From Achromobacter ruhlandii (lineage in GTDB: Bacteria > Pseudomonadota > Gammaproteobacteria > Burkholderiales > Burkholderiaceae_B), in contig NZ_CADIJL010000013.1 of assembly GCF_902859695.1 (NCBI RefSeq), positions 1 through 64,000 of the forward strand: a stretch of DNA of 64,000 nt. The letters are read 5' to 3'. The position numbers and the translations under genes were made by a program. The first letter of the stretch is position 1. The number at the start of each line of letters is the position of its first letter. A model generated the notes under the pieces. The model did not search any database. It was given only the letters and a program-made list of their open reading frames with translations, and was not told the DNA's origin. Positions 53,041-60,901 of the stretch are shown piece after piece.

Positions 53041-53466
53041 ATGTCTCGCCTCACCCCCTACAGCGCCGTCTCCGCCGATCCGTTCGCGGACGTCTTCCAA
53101 GCTTTCCTGCGGCCGCTGCGGCAGCGCGCCGACGGCGAATCGCCACGCATGGACCTCGACGTCACCGAGGACGGCGACAAGTATGTCCTGAAGGCCGAAT
53201 TGCCCGGCGTCGACAAGAAGGACATCTCGGTGCAGATCGACGGCGCCACCGTCATGATTTCCGCCAACAAGGAACAGCGCAGCGAAGTCAAGGAAGAAGG
53301 CAAGGTCCTGCGCAGGGAGCGCTACTGGGGCCAGATCGAGCGCTCGGTCACCCTGGCAACCCCGATCGATGCGTCCGCCGCCAAGGCGGCCTGCGAAAAC
53401 GGCGTGCTGGTGCTGACGCTGCCGAAAATGGCGGGCAGCCAGGGCAAGACGCTGCGGATCGAATAG
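53041..53466 (+). CDS. Hsp20/alpha-crystallin small heat-shock protein
   Basis: A 141-aa holdase chaperone with an alpha-crystallin domain (residues about 38-135): PRMDLDVTEDGDKYVLKAEL at its start, LPGVDKKDISVQIDG, and ENGVLVLTLPK near the end. The C-terminal I-x-I anchor is replaced by LRIE. It prevents aggregation of unfolded proteins without ATP. An FNR-like box sits in front, suggesting low-oxygen induction. Confidence 0.93.
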   Translation: MSRLTPYSAVSADPFADVFQAFLRPLRQRADGESPRMDLDVTEDGDKYVLKAELPGVDKKDISVQIDGATVMISANKEQRSEVKEEGKVLRRERYWGQIERSVTLATPIDASAAKAACENGVLVLTLPKMAGSQGKTLRIE

Positions 53467-53529
53467 CGCCACGCCCCAGGATGCCAGGGGCGCGACGCGC
53501 CCGGGCGATGTACGCGGACCGGGTGTCCC

Positions 53530-53541
53530 GGTCCCGGGACC
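53530..53541. promoter_or_regulatory. Perfect palindrome abutting the BON-gene ribosome site
   Basis: GGTCCCGGGACC is a perfect 12-bp palindrome ending at the base before AGGAG (53542-53546). In mRNA it could fold next to the ribosome site and affect translation, or serve as an operator. Significance is uncertain. Confidence 0.3.
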
Positions 53542-53552
53542 AGGAGAACATC

Positions 53553-54200
53553 ATGAGTGACGAACAACTGCGGGAGCGGGTGCTGCAGGCGCTGGCATTC
53601 GAGCCCAGCATCGACGACCTGCACATCGGCGTGGCGGTGGAGAACGGCGTGGTGACGCTCAGCGGCCACGTCGGCAGTTATGCGCAGAAACTGGCCGCCG
53701 AGCATACAGTGCAGCATGTGAAAGGCGTGCGCGGCATCGCCCAGGAAATCCAGGTGCGCACCGCGGCGGCCAAACAGCTGGCGGACGACCAGATCGCCGC
53801 GCGCGCGCTCAGCATCATTGCCTGGGACGCCACCGTGCCCGATGGCAAGGTGCAGGTCACCGTGCAAAAAGGCTGGGTCACGTTGAGCGGCAATGTGGAG
53901 TGGTTCTACCAGCGAGACGCCGCCGAACGCGCGGTGCGCAAGCTCTCCGGCGTGATCGGCATTTCGAACACGATCGAAGTCGTTCCCAGCGTGCGCGCCG
54001 GCGACATCAAGCGGCGCATCGAAGACGCCTTGCTGCGCAGCGCCCAGCTGGAAGCCAACCGGGTCCAGGTCAGCGTGCAGGACAACAAGGTGACGCTGAA
54101 CGGCTGCGTCAACAGCTGGAGCGAGCGGGGCGCGGCCGAACGCGCCGCCTGGTCGGCCCCAGGCGTGGTCGAGGTGGCCGACAGGCTGGTGGTGGGCTGA
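53553..54200 (+). CDS. Triple BON-domain protein
   Basis: A 215-aa protein with three BON (OsmY-like) domains, at residues about 2-68, 78-145 and 147-214, each with the pattern V-x-V-x-x-G-x-V-x-L-x-G-x-V. No signal peptide is seen, so it is probably cytoplasmic, unlike OsmY. BON domains are thought to bind phospholipid or other ligands. Start at 53553 is supported by AGGAG. It follows hsp20 by 86 bp without its own FNR box and may share the hsp20 transcript. Confidence 0.88.
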   Translation: MSDEQLRERVLQALAFEPSIDDLHIGVAVENGVVTLSGHVGSYAQKLAAEHTVQHVKGVRGIAQEIQVRTAAAKQLADDQIAARALSIIAWDATVPDGKVQVTVQKGWVTLSGNVEWFYQRDAAERAVRKLSGVIGISNTIEVVPSVRAGDIKRRIEDALLRSAQLEANRVQVSVQDNKVTLNGCVNSWSERGAAERAAWSAPGVVEVADRLVVG

Positions 54201-54328
54201 TGCGGGTCGGGCGGCGGGGGGCTGATGCCGCCTGCCATTGCCTGGCCGCGCGCAGGGACGGCAGGCATCGCGCTGCCGCCCACGGTCAGCGGATTTCCAG
54301 GCGCGCCCTTCGTTGGCGCCTTGCAAGC

Positions 54329-54342
54329 TTGATCCGCGTCAA
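54329..54342 (+). promoter_or_regulatory. FNR box of the CHAD gene
   Basis: TTGAT-CCGC-GTCAA. A weak -10-like TACCGT (54364-54369) begins exactly 21 nt after the box; the ATG is 58 bp downstream of the box end. Confidence 0.65.
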
Positions 54343-54399
54343 TAAGCCCCGGGCGGGCGCGAGTACCGTGGGATTGACCCAATCACCAGGAGCGCGGTC

Positions 54400-55449
54400 A
54401 TGACGCGATCAACCAAGCGCACCGCCGCCAACGGCGGCGGCGCGCGGGAACCCGCCGGCGCCACGCCTGCGCCTCGGGCCAGGCCCGAGGGCAATGGCGC
54501 CGCCGCGCCATCTCCCTTGCGGGACGGGCTGCACGCCGTCGCCGCGATCTGGTTCGGCGAGATCCACGGGCGCGTGCGGCGCTTGAGGGAAGGCGATGCC
54601 GCGGTAGGGCAGGCCGCGCCCGACCTCATCCACGACCTGCGGATCTACGTGCGCCGGTTGTGCGCCTTGTCGGACCTGTTGCCGCGTCCGGCCGACCGGC
54701 GGCCGTTGCGGCGCGCGCTGCGCCGGGAGGTCGCCTGGGCCATGCAGCCCCTGTCGCGGGCGCGAGATTGGGATGTGTTCATGGCCGACGTCCTGCCGCG
54801 GCTGTGCGAGGCCGAGCCGGACATCGACCGCGAGGTCTCGCTGCGGCGGGCGGGCGCGCGCTCGGACGTGGCGCATGCCGAAATGTACGCCAGTCTGCGC
54901 AACGAGCGCTTCGACGGCATGGTGCGCCTGCTGCGCGAGCGCAGCGATGAAATGCACGCGGCCCTGGCCGAGCGCAAGCCCAAGGCGCTGTACCGCGCCA
55001 TGCGCCGTCGGCTCGAGCGCTGGGACGCGGCGCTGCGCGGCCGCCTGGAGGCCGAGGGGCAGGGCGCCCGGCGCGAGCACCAGACCCGCATCGAGATCAA
55101 GCGCCTGCGCTACGCCAGCGAAGCGCTGTTGCAACTGTGTCCCTCGCGCCGGCTGGAACGCTATGCCAAGGGCCTGGCCGACCTGCAGGCGGCGCTGGGC
55201 GGCACACAGGATTTGCGCACCGCGGCGCGCCTGGCGCCGGATACCTGCGTCAGCCTGGCCACCGGCAAACTGGCGCGCCAAGGCCTGGATGACGCCTGCC
55301 GACACCTGCGGCGCCAAGCCCAGGCCGAGGCGCGCAAGGCCGGCAGGCGCTTCCTGCGAGCGCCGTCGTTCTGGGCGGCGCGCAAACAGGGGCGCGTGGC
55401 GCGGCGCCTGGCGGAGGGCGCGCCCGCAAGACTGCCCGCGACCGCGTAG
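54400..55449 (+). CDS. CHAD-domain protein
   Basis: A 349-aa protein with a CHAD domain (about residues 40-330), the helical module with many conserved His, Arg and Lys: VGQAAPDLIHDLRIYVRRLC, REVAWAMQPLSRARDWDVF and HQTRIEIKRLRYASEAL. CHAD proteins bind polyphosphate and associate with polyphosphate or PHA granules. The N-terminal 35 residues are a low-complexity linker. AGGAGC lies upstream. Preceded by an FNR-like box; the nearby phasin fits a granule theme. Confidence 0.88.
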   Translation: MTRSTKRTAANGGGAREPAGATPAPRARPEGNGAAAPSPLRDGLHAVAAIWFGEIHGRVRRLREGDAAVGQAAPDLIHDLRIYVRRLCALSDLLPRPADRRPLRRALRREVAWAMQPLSRARDWDVFMADVLPRLCEAEPDIDREVSLRRAGARSDVAHAEMYASLRNERFDGMVRLLRERSDEMHAALAERKPKALYRAMRRRLERWDAALRGRLEAEGQGARREHQTRIEIKRLRYASEALLQLCPSRRLERYAKGLADLQAALGGTQDLRTAARLAPDTCVSLATGKLARQGLDDACRHLRRQAQAEARKAGRRFLRAPSFWAARKQGRVARRLAEGAPARLPATA

Positions 55450-55491
55450 CGCGCAGCCCTCAACCCGCCGCATCGCCACGCCGCCCACTGG

Positions 55492-55505
55492 TTGACACTT
55501 GTCAA
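55492..55505 (+). promoter_or_regulatory. FNR-like dyad upstream of the YSC84-like gene
   Basis: TTGAC-ACTT-GTCAA, a perfect dyad. No -10 hexamer sits at 21-22 nt; CAATCT (55530-55535) starts 24 nt after the box. Weaker case than the others, partly because the gene is 93 bp downstream. Confidence 0.5.
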
Positions 55506-55597
55506 CAGCGGGTCGGCGCGCCCGTGCGTCAATCTAGGTGAATCCTGGCCAGGCGGCGCCGCCGCGTCCGCCATGCCGCCCACCACGGGAGCGCCTC

Positions 55598-56224
55598 ATG
55601 AAAAAGCCCATCCTCCTGTTGCTGCTCTTTCTCCTGCTGGCCCTGCTGCTGACCAGCGCCGCGCGGGCCCAGCCGGCCCCGGGCCCGCTGGCGGTGCCGC
55701 CCGCGATGCTGGACCGGATCGACCGCGAAGCCGAGGCCACCCTGGCGCGGCTGTACCGGCTCTCGCCCCCCGCGCAGGCCCTGGTGGCGCGCGCCTTCGG
55801 CGTGCTGGTGGTGCCCGGCCTGCGCGCCGACGGCGGCATCCTGGGCGTGGCCTACGGGCGCGGCGTCCTGATCGAAGCCAGCGGCGAGCGCACCTATTAC
55901 AACGTCATCGCCGGCCCGGCCGGCGCCATTCTCGGCCTCGACGGCAAGGCCGTCGTGCTGTTCTTTTCCGCCCACGACGCGTTGCGCGCGTTCCTGGCCG
56001 GCCCCGGTTGGATCGAGGGTGAGAACGGCACCATCCAGATCCTGGACGAAAGCGCCATGGCGGGGCCGCGCGCGCCCACGGTCGCGCAGATCGCCGGCTT
56101 CATCCTGTCGACGGATCGCCTGTTGCGCGGCCTGTCCCTGTCAGGCAGTCAGTTCATCAAGGTCCCGCTGGTCATGTGCGGGGACGCCGCCACGGCCTGC
56201 GCGGGCGATCGGGCGAGCCGCTAG
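55598..56224 (+). CDS. Exported YSC84/SYLF-like lipid-binding protein
   Basis: A 208-aa protein with a signal peptide (KKPILLLLLFLLLALLLTSA, cleaved near ARA-QPA). The mature part has the SYLF/YSC84 pattern FGVLVVPGLRADGGILGVAYGRGVL followed by TYYNV and GPAGAILG. SYLF domains bind lipids. Cys residues near the end (VMCGDAATACAG) may form a disulfide. Its stop shares a CTAG with the stop of the convergent NRAMP-like gene. Confidence 0.75.
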   Translation: MKKPILLLLLFLLLALLLTSAARAQPAPGPLAVPPAMLDRIDREAEATLARLYRLSPPAQALVARAFGVLVVPGLRADGGILGVAYGRGVLIEASGERTYYNVIAGPAGAILGLDGKAVVLFFSAHDALRAFLAGPGWIEGENGTIQILDESAMAGPRAPTVAQIAGFILSTDRLLRGLSLSGSQFIKVPLVMCGDAATACAGDRASR

Positions 56225-57522
56225 AGCGTGGCCAGCATGGCGGCGACGACACCTCCCATCGCCACCGTGGCGCACCATCCCGCCAGCCACAGGCGCGGCC
56301 CGATCACGTGCGCCCCCATCACCGCGCGCCGGGACGCCAACACCATCATCACGGCCATGATGGGCAGGGCCACCACGCCGTTGAGCACCGCGGCCCAGAA
56401 CAATTCCTCGACCGGGTCGACCGGCGCGAAGCACAGCGCCACGCCGCCCGCCGTCGCGGCGGCGATGACCGCGTAGAACGCGTGTCCCTCGCCCCGCCCC
56501 AGCCGGGCATCCAGGGTGGCGGACAGGCCGGCGGCCTCGGCCACGGCATACGCGGCCGATCCCGCCAGCACCGGCACCGCCAGCAGGCCGGTGCCGACGA
56601 TGCCCAGGCAGAACAGCAGGAAGCAGAGGTCGCCGGCCACGGGCCGCAGCGCCTCGGCCGCCTGCGCCGAGGTTTCGATGCGGACGCCGCCGCCAACATG
56701 CAGCGTGGCGGCGGTGGCCAGTATGATGAAAAAGCCGATCAGGTTCGAGAACGTCATGCCGACCAGCGTGTCGGCGCGGATGCGCCGCAGTTGCCGCCGC
56801 ACTTCGCCGGCCGAGCGCGTCAGCCCGTCCCGACCCGATTCCATCTCGAGCGCGGCCTGCCAGAAGAACAGATAGGGGCTGATGGTGGTGCCAAACACCG
56901 CCACGATCATCAGCAGCGCATCACGGCCGAGCGCCAGGCGGGGCAGGGCGAGCTGGCGCGCCAGCTCGCCCCAGTCCAGTTCAATGGTAAAGGCCACCGC
57001 GACGTAGGCCAGCAGGGCCAGCGTCAGCCATTTCAGCCAGCGCACATAGGCCTGGTAGCGCATGAACACCTGCAACGCCAGGCACAGCGCGCCGATGCCG
57101 ACGGCATAGCCGCCGCGCGGGCCGCCCACCGCCAGGTGCAGCGCCTGTGCCATGGCGGCGATGTCCGCCGCCAGGTTGAGCGTGTTGGCCATCACCAGCA
57201 GGCCGACCACCAGCCACAAGACCGGCGGCGCGAAGGCGCGCTTGATGTTGGCCGCCAGGCCGCGCCGCGTCACGTAACCGATCCGCGCGCTCACCAGCTG
57301 GATCGCCACCATCAGCGGCAGCGTCAGCGGCATCGTCCACAGCATTGCGTAGCCGAACTGGGCGCCGGCCTGGGAATAGGTGGCGATGCCGCTGGGATCG
57401 TCATCGGCCGCGCCGGTGATCAGGCCGGCGCCCAACTGCCGCGGACTGTAGGGCGAGGCAGCGGACCGGCGGGGCCGCGCCCGGCGCCGGCCCGCCGCGG
57501 GCCGGTGGCTCGGCGCGCGCAT
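56221..57522 (-). CDS. NRAMP-family-like metal transporter, non-canonical metal site
   Basis: A 433-aa protein with about eleven transmembrane helices and the NRAMP fold. The canonical helix-1 motif D-P-G-N is D-D-D-P-S-G here (residues 40-45), and the helix-6 M-P-H motif, whose Met binds transition metals, is I-S-P-Y-L-F-F. So selectivity for Mn or Fe is doubtful; hard-ion transport such as Mg2+, known for NRAMP-related proteins, is possible. It lies 32 bp after the universal stress protein gene on the same strand, so the pair is probably one operon under the FNR-like box at 58083. Confidence 0.82.
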   Translation of the reverse strand: MRAPSHRPAAGRRRARPRRSAASPYSPRQLGAGLITGAADDDPSGIATYSQAGAQFGYAMLWTMPLTLPLMVAIQLVSARIGYVTRRGLAANIKRAFAPPVLWLVVGLLVMANTLNLAADIAAMAQALHLAVGGPRGGYAVGIGALCLALQVFMRYQAYVRWLKWLTLALLAYVAVAFTIELDWGELARQLALPRLALGRDALLMIVAVFGTTISPYLFFWQAALEMESGRDGLTRSAGEVRRQLRRIRADTLVGMTFSNLIGFFIILATAATLHVGGGVRIETSAQAAEALRPVAGDLCFLLFCLGIVGTGLLAVPVLAGSAAYAVAEAAGLSATLDARLGRGEGHAFYAVIAAATAGGVALCFAPVDPVEELFWAAVLNGVVALPIMAVMMVLASRRAVMGAHVIGPRLWLAGWCATVAMGGVVAAMLATL

Positions 57523-57554
57523 GCCGCATCACCCCGCCCGGTGCCGCCCTGGAA

Positions 57555-58013
57555 TCACGCGGATTCCTCTGGCGCGCGCACCAGCAACACCGGCACGGGC
57601 GAGGTGCGCAGGACGCCTTCGGCGCTGCTGCCCAGCACCAGCCGGCGCACGCCGCGACGGCCGTGCGTGCCGATCACGATGAGGTCCGCCTTCCACATTT
57701 CGGCTTCGGCGATGATGCGCTGCTGCACGGTCTTGTCCAGATTCTCATACAACACGCTGTCGACCGGCACGCCTTGCGCGCGCACGGTGGCGCTGGCCTG
57801 CTGCAGAATTTCGGTGCCGTCCTTGCGCAGCAGGTCCAGCAGTTCGCCGGCGGCGTAGCCATAGGCGTCGATGCCCAGCATGAAGGACATTTCGTCGATC
57901 ACGTGGATCAGGCGCAGGCTGGCGTGCGTCAGCAGGGCCAGGCGGATGGCTTCCTGCAAGCCGCGTTCCGACGTCGGACTGCCGTCGACGGGTACTAGGA
58001 TGCGTTGATACAT
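57555..58013 (-). CDS. Universal stress protein (UspA family)
   Basis: A 152-aa USP with the start MYQRILVPVDGSPTSERGL and the ATP-binding motif G-x2-G-x9-G-S (GTHGRRGVRRLVLGSSAE), so it is an ATP-binding member. USPs are induced in growth arrest and low oxygen. A dyad TTGAC-GGGA-GTCAA lies 70 bp upstream. Probably cotranscribed with the NRAMP-like gene. Confidence 0.92.
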   Translation of the reverse strand: MYQRILVPVDGSPTSERGLQEAIRLALLTHASLRLIHVIDEMSFMLGIDAYGYAAGELLDLLRKDGTEILQQASATVRAQGVPVDSVLYENLDKTVQQRIIAEAEMWKADLIVIGTHGRRGVRRLVLGSSAEGVLRTSPVPVLLVRAPEESA

Positions 58014-58082
58014 GCGAGTTCTCCGAAATGGGGGAAGGGGCTTACCGTGGGTTTACGTTAGGAGCGCGCGACCGCGTCGATG

Positions 58083-58096
58083 TTGACGGGAGTCAA
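58083..58096 (-). promoter_or_regulatory. FNR-like dyad of the Usp-NRAMP operon
   Basis: TTGAC-GGGA-GTCAA, a perfect dyad. On the minus strand TAACGT (58055-58060), a -10-like hexamer, begins 22 nt after it. Confidence 0.6.
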
Positions 58097-58218
58097 CCGG
58101 CGTGGAAATCGGCCGGCGGGCGTGGATCGGCCGGATTGCCGATTCCCGCCGGGCCCGTTTTGGCGCAACAATGAGGCTTCGGGCGGCCGCGCCGTCTTCG
58201 GCGCATTGACGTGACATC

Positions 58219-59451
58219 ATGGACACGCAGACTCCACTCCCGTTCGCGATCGCGCTCGGCATCGGCTTGCTGATGGGCGTGGAGCGCGAGCGGCGCAAAC
58301 GCGGCGCATTGGCCCGGCCAACCGCCGGCGTGCGCACGTTTGCCCTGACGTCATTGCTCGGCGCCGTCGCCATGTACCAGGGCGGCGCGCTGCTGGTGGG
58401 CCTGGCGGCGGCGGCGTTGGGACTGCTGTTGCTGGCGCACGCGCGGGCCGCCGGGACGGGGCAGGGCATGGCCACCCAGGCGGCCTTGCTGTTGAACCTG
58501 CTGCTGGGCGGCCTGTGCCTGCGCGACCCGGTGCTGGCGTCGGGCCTGGCCGTGACGGCCGCCATCCTGCTGGCGGCGCGTACGCGTCTGCATCGGTTCG
58601 TGCGCAAGGTCCTGAGCCGCGAGGAAATGGTCGACGGGCTGATCCTGGCGGCTGCCGCGCTGGTGGTGCTGCCCATGCTGCCGGATGCCTACCTCGGGCC
58701 GTTCCAGGCCTTGAACCTGCGCACCGTCTGGAAGTTCACCGTGCTGGTGATGGCGGTCAGCGCGGCCGGCCACGTCGCCTTGAGGCTGTTCGGACCGCGC
58801 ATCGGGCTGCCGCTGGCCGGCTTCGCATCGGGCTTCATTTCCAGCACGGTGACCATCGGCGCCATGGGCCAGCGGGTGGCCGCCGAGCCATCGCTGATGG
58901 GGCCCGCCGTGGCGGGCGCGGTGTTGTCCTCGATCTCGACCCTGGTGTTGATGGCGGCGGTGCTGCTGGCGATCAGTCCGGCCACGCTGCAGGCCCTGTT
59001 GCTGCCGCTGGCGTGCAGCGGCGCGGCCGCGCTGGCCTATGGCGCGATGTTTCTGTTGCGCGCGATGCGCCAGCCGCCGGCCACGCCAGTGGAGCCCGGA
59101 CGGCCTTTCAAGCCGCAGGCGGCCCTGATGCTGGCGCTGATCGCCGCCGCCGTGCTGGTCGGGGCGGCCGCGTTGAATGCCTGGCTGGGGCAAAGGGGCA
59201 TCGCGCTGGCGGCATTGCTTGGCGGCTTCGTCGACACCCATGCGGCGGCGGCCTCGGTGGCGACGCTGGCCGCCGCCGACCGCGTCCTGCCGGCGCAGAC
59301 CGTGGTGCCGGTGCTGGCCGCGTTGTCGGCCAATGCCTTGAGCAAGGCGGTGTTCGCGGCCGCGAGCGGCGGACGCCGTTTCGCGGCCCAGGTGGTGCCC
59401 GGGCTGCTGCTGATGATCGTGGCCGCCTGGGCCGGCTACGCGGTCGGTTGA
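58219..59451 (+). CDS. MgtC/SapB-DUF4010 membrane protein
   Basis: A 410-aa integral membrane protein with about twelve hydrophobic helices. The N-terminal third has the MgtC/SapB motif IALGIGLLMGVERERRKR and GVRTFALTSLLGAVA; the C-terminal two-thirds fits DUF4010. MgtC proteins affect Mg2+ homeostasis or ATP synthase under stress, but these longer proteins are not characterised. It overlaps the phasin gene's 3' end by 16 bp on the opposite strand. Confidence 0.85.
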   Translation: MDTQTPLPFAIALGIGLLMGVERERRKRGALARPTAGVRTFALTSLLGAVAMYQGGALLVGLAAAALGLLLLAHARAAGTGQGMATQAALLLNLLLGGLCLRDPVLASGLAVTAAILLAARTRLHRFVRKVLSREEMVDGLILAAAALVVLPMLPDAYLGPFQALNLRTVWKFTVLVMAVSAAGHVALRLFGPRIGLPLAGFASGFISSTVTIGAMGQRVAAEPSLMGPAVAGAVLSSISTLVLMAAVLLAISPATLQALLLPLACSGAAALAYGAMFLLRAMRQPPATPVEPGRPFKPQAALMLALIAAAVLVGAAALNAWLGQRGIALAALLGGFVDTHAAAASVATLAAADRVLPAQTVVPVLAALSANALSKAVFAAASGGRRFAAQVVPGLLLMIVAAWAGYAVG

Positions 59452-59882
59452 GCGTGGCGGTCGGCGGCGGCCGCATCGCCCTGGCGATCGCCGCCGGCCC
59501 CGTTGCCCTGCGACAGAAACTGCGCCGCGCCTTCGGCGATCTGCGCCATGCGTTCCTGCCAGGGACTCTGGCTGCTGCGGATGGCCGCGGCGGTCAAGGC
59601 GGTGGCTTCGCGCGCGATCTTTTCCAACTCCCGCAGGTAGGCCAGCTCTCGCCCGAACAGCTCCAGCATGAAGCTCTGCTGCACCGCGAGCAAGGCGCCA
59701 GCGGTGTCGGCGGCGTCGACCTGGTCGCGGGCATGCTGGACGAACGCCAGCATTTCCTTGTCGGTCCTGAGCTGCAACGTGCGCAACTGCCGCAAAGTGT
59801 CGAAATAGCCCGAGGCCGAGGCCAGCAGGCTGTTGAAGCCGTACTTGTACAGCGCGGCATGGGGTTCGTAGTCGAGTTGCAT
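59436..59882 (-). CDS. Phasin family protein
   Basis: A 148-aa protein with the phasin pattern: amphipathic helices, FNSLLASASGYFDTLRQLRT then LRTDKEMLAFVQHARDQVDA and FGRELAYLRELEKIAREATA. Phasins coat polyhydroxyalkanoate granules. No PHA synthase is present in the window. GGAGAGACC upstream supports the start at 59882. An FNR-like box with a good -10 (TATGCT) lies upstream. Confidence 0.8.
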   Translation of the reverse strand: MQLDYEPHAALYKYGFNSLLASASGYFDTLRQLRTLQLRTDKEMLAFVQHARDQVDAADTAGALLAVQQSFMLELFGRELAYLRELEKIAREATALTAAAIRSSQSPWQERMAQIAEGAAQFLSQGNGAGGDRQGDAAAADRHAQPTA

Positions 59883-59965
59883 GGTGGGTCTCTCCACGGG
59901 GACGGCGTATGCATGCGCCCGCGCCGCCTGGAAGATCCAGCATAGGCCCGCCGTCCCCGCCGACA

Positions 59966-59979
59966 TTGACCAAACTCAA
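59966..59979 (-). promoter_or_regulatory. FNR-like box of the phasin gene
   Basis: On the minus strand TTGAG-TTTG-GTCAA. TATGCT (plus 59939-59944), 4/6 to the -10 consensus, begins exactly 21 nt after the box; the ATG is about 84 bp from it. Confidence 0.6.
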
Positions 59980-59992
59980 CTACGCGGCCGGG

Positions 59993-60721
59993 TCAGCCGC
60001 AGCTCAAGCGGCGCAGGGCGTCGACGTCGAGGATCTCCAGGTGGCGCTTGCTCACCAGGAGCAGCGACGCCGCCTGCAGGCGCGCGAAAACGCGGCACAC
60101 GGTTTCGATTTTCATGCCCAGGTGGTTGGCAATGTCCTCGCGCGTCATTTTCAGCACGAACTGGCGCGACGAATAACCATGGGCGGCCATTTGCTCGGAG
60201 GTCTCGACCAGGAAGCTGGCGATGCGTTCGTCCGTCGTCATGCGACCCAGGGTCAGCAGCAGGCGCTGGCAATGGTTCATGTCGTGCGCGATCAGGCGAT
60301 GGAGCTGGCGTCCCGCCTCGGCATCCTGCTCGCAATTGGCCTCCAGTTCGCGGTAGGGCAGGGCGCAGGCCACCGAGTCCTCCAGCGCAATGGCATCGCA
60401 GGTATGGATGCCGGTTTCGATGGCATCCAGGCCCAGCAGCGAACCCGCTCCCGGGAACGCGGTGATCTGCTCCAGACCCGACGTATTGGTGACGCGGATC
60501 TTCATCGACCCGGCGCGCAGCAGATACAGGTTGTGCAATGCGTCACCGGCGCGATACAGCGCTTCGCCCCGGCGCACGCTGCGCCGCCCGCGCGCGGCCG
60601 GCGCTAGCGACGCCCAGTCCTGTGGATGGCACAGGCGCGCCACCTCGCAGGAAGCGCATTCGCGCGGTAGCCCCTGATTGACCGGCGGGGGAGTCGACAG
60701 CGCGAGCGAGGTCGTGTCCAT
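59993..60721 (-). CDS. fnr: FNR-type oxygen-sensing regulator
   Basis: A 242-aa Crp/Fnr protein. Cys22, Cys25, Cys31 (C-x2-C-x5-C) and Cys119 (EDSVACALP) align with the four [4Fe-4S] ligands of E. coli FNR, so it should sense oxygen. Residues about 45-160 form the cyclic-nucleotide-like fold and 165-240 the winged helix (MTREDIANHLGMKIETVCRV). In the recognition helix Glu206 and Arg210 match Glu209 and Arg213 of E. coli FNR, but the Ser212 position is Cys209. Six FNR-like boxes in the surrounding 11 kb are its probable targets. A 22-bp palindrome lies upstream of this gene. Confidence 0.9.
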   Translation of the reverse strand: MDTTSLALSTPPPVNQGLPRECASCEVARLCHPQDWASLAPAARGRRSVRRGEALYRAGDALHNLYLLRAGSMKIRVTNTSGLEQITAFPGAGSLLGLDAIETGIHTCDAIALEDSVACALPYRELEANCEQDAEAGRQLHRLIAHDMNHCQRLLLTLGRMTTDERIASFLVETSEQMAAHGYSSRQFVLKMTREDIANHLGMKIETVCRVFARLQAASLLLVSKRHLEILDVDALRRLSCG

Positions 60722-60865
60722 GGTTGCACCTCATCGGGTAAGGATATCCAGGCAGAAATCGAGGCGGGCGCGCGACCGGCACGCGCATGCAAGCAGTATG
60801 CGCGGCGGCCGGCGACGGCGCTATCGGCGCAACCCGCCAGTTCCCATACGAATCGCCCCCGATCG

Positions 60866-60887
60866 GGTGTAGGAATATTCCTACACC
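60866..60887. promoter_or_regulatory. 22-bp perfect palindrome upstream of fnr
   Basis: GGTGTAGGAAT followed directly by its own complement. It lies 145 bp upstream of the fnr start and just after the response-regulator stop. No T-tract follows, so an operator is more likely than a terminator. The LuxR-type response regulator encoded next door is the obvious candidate binder. Confidence 0.5.
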
Positions 60888-60901
60888 GCCGCGCGACCCG
60901 G

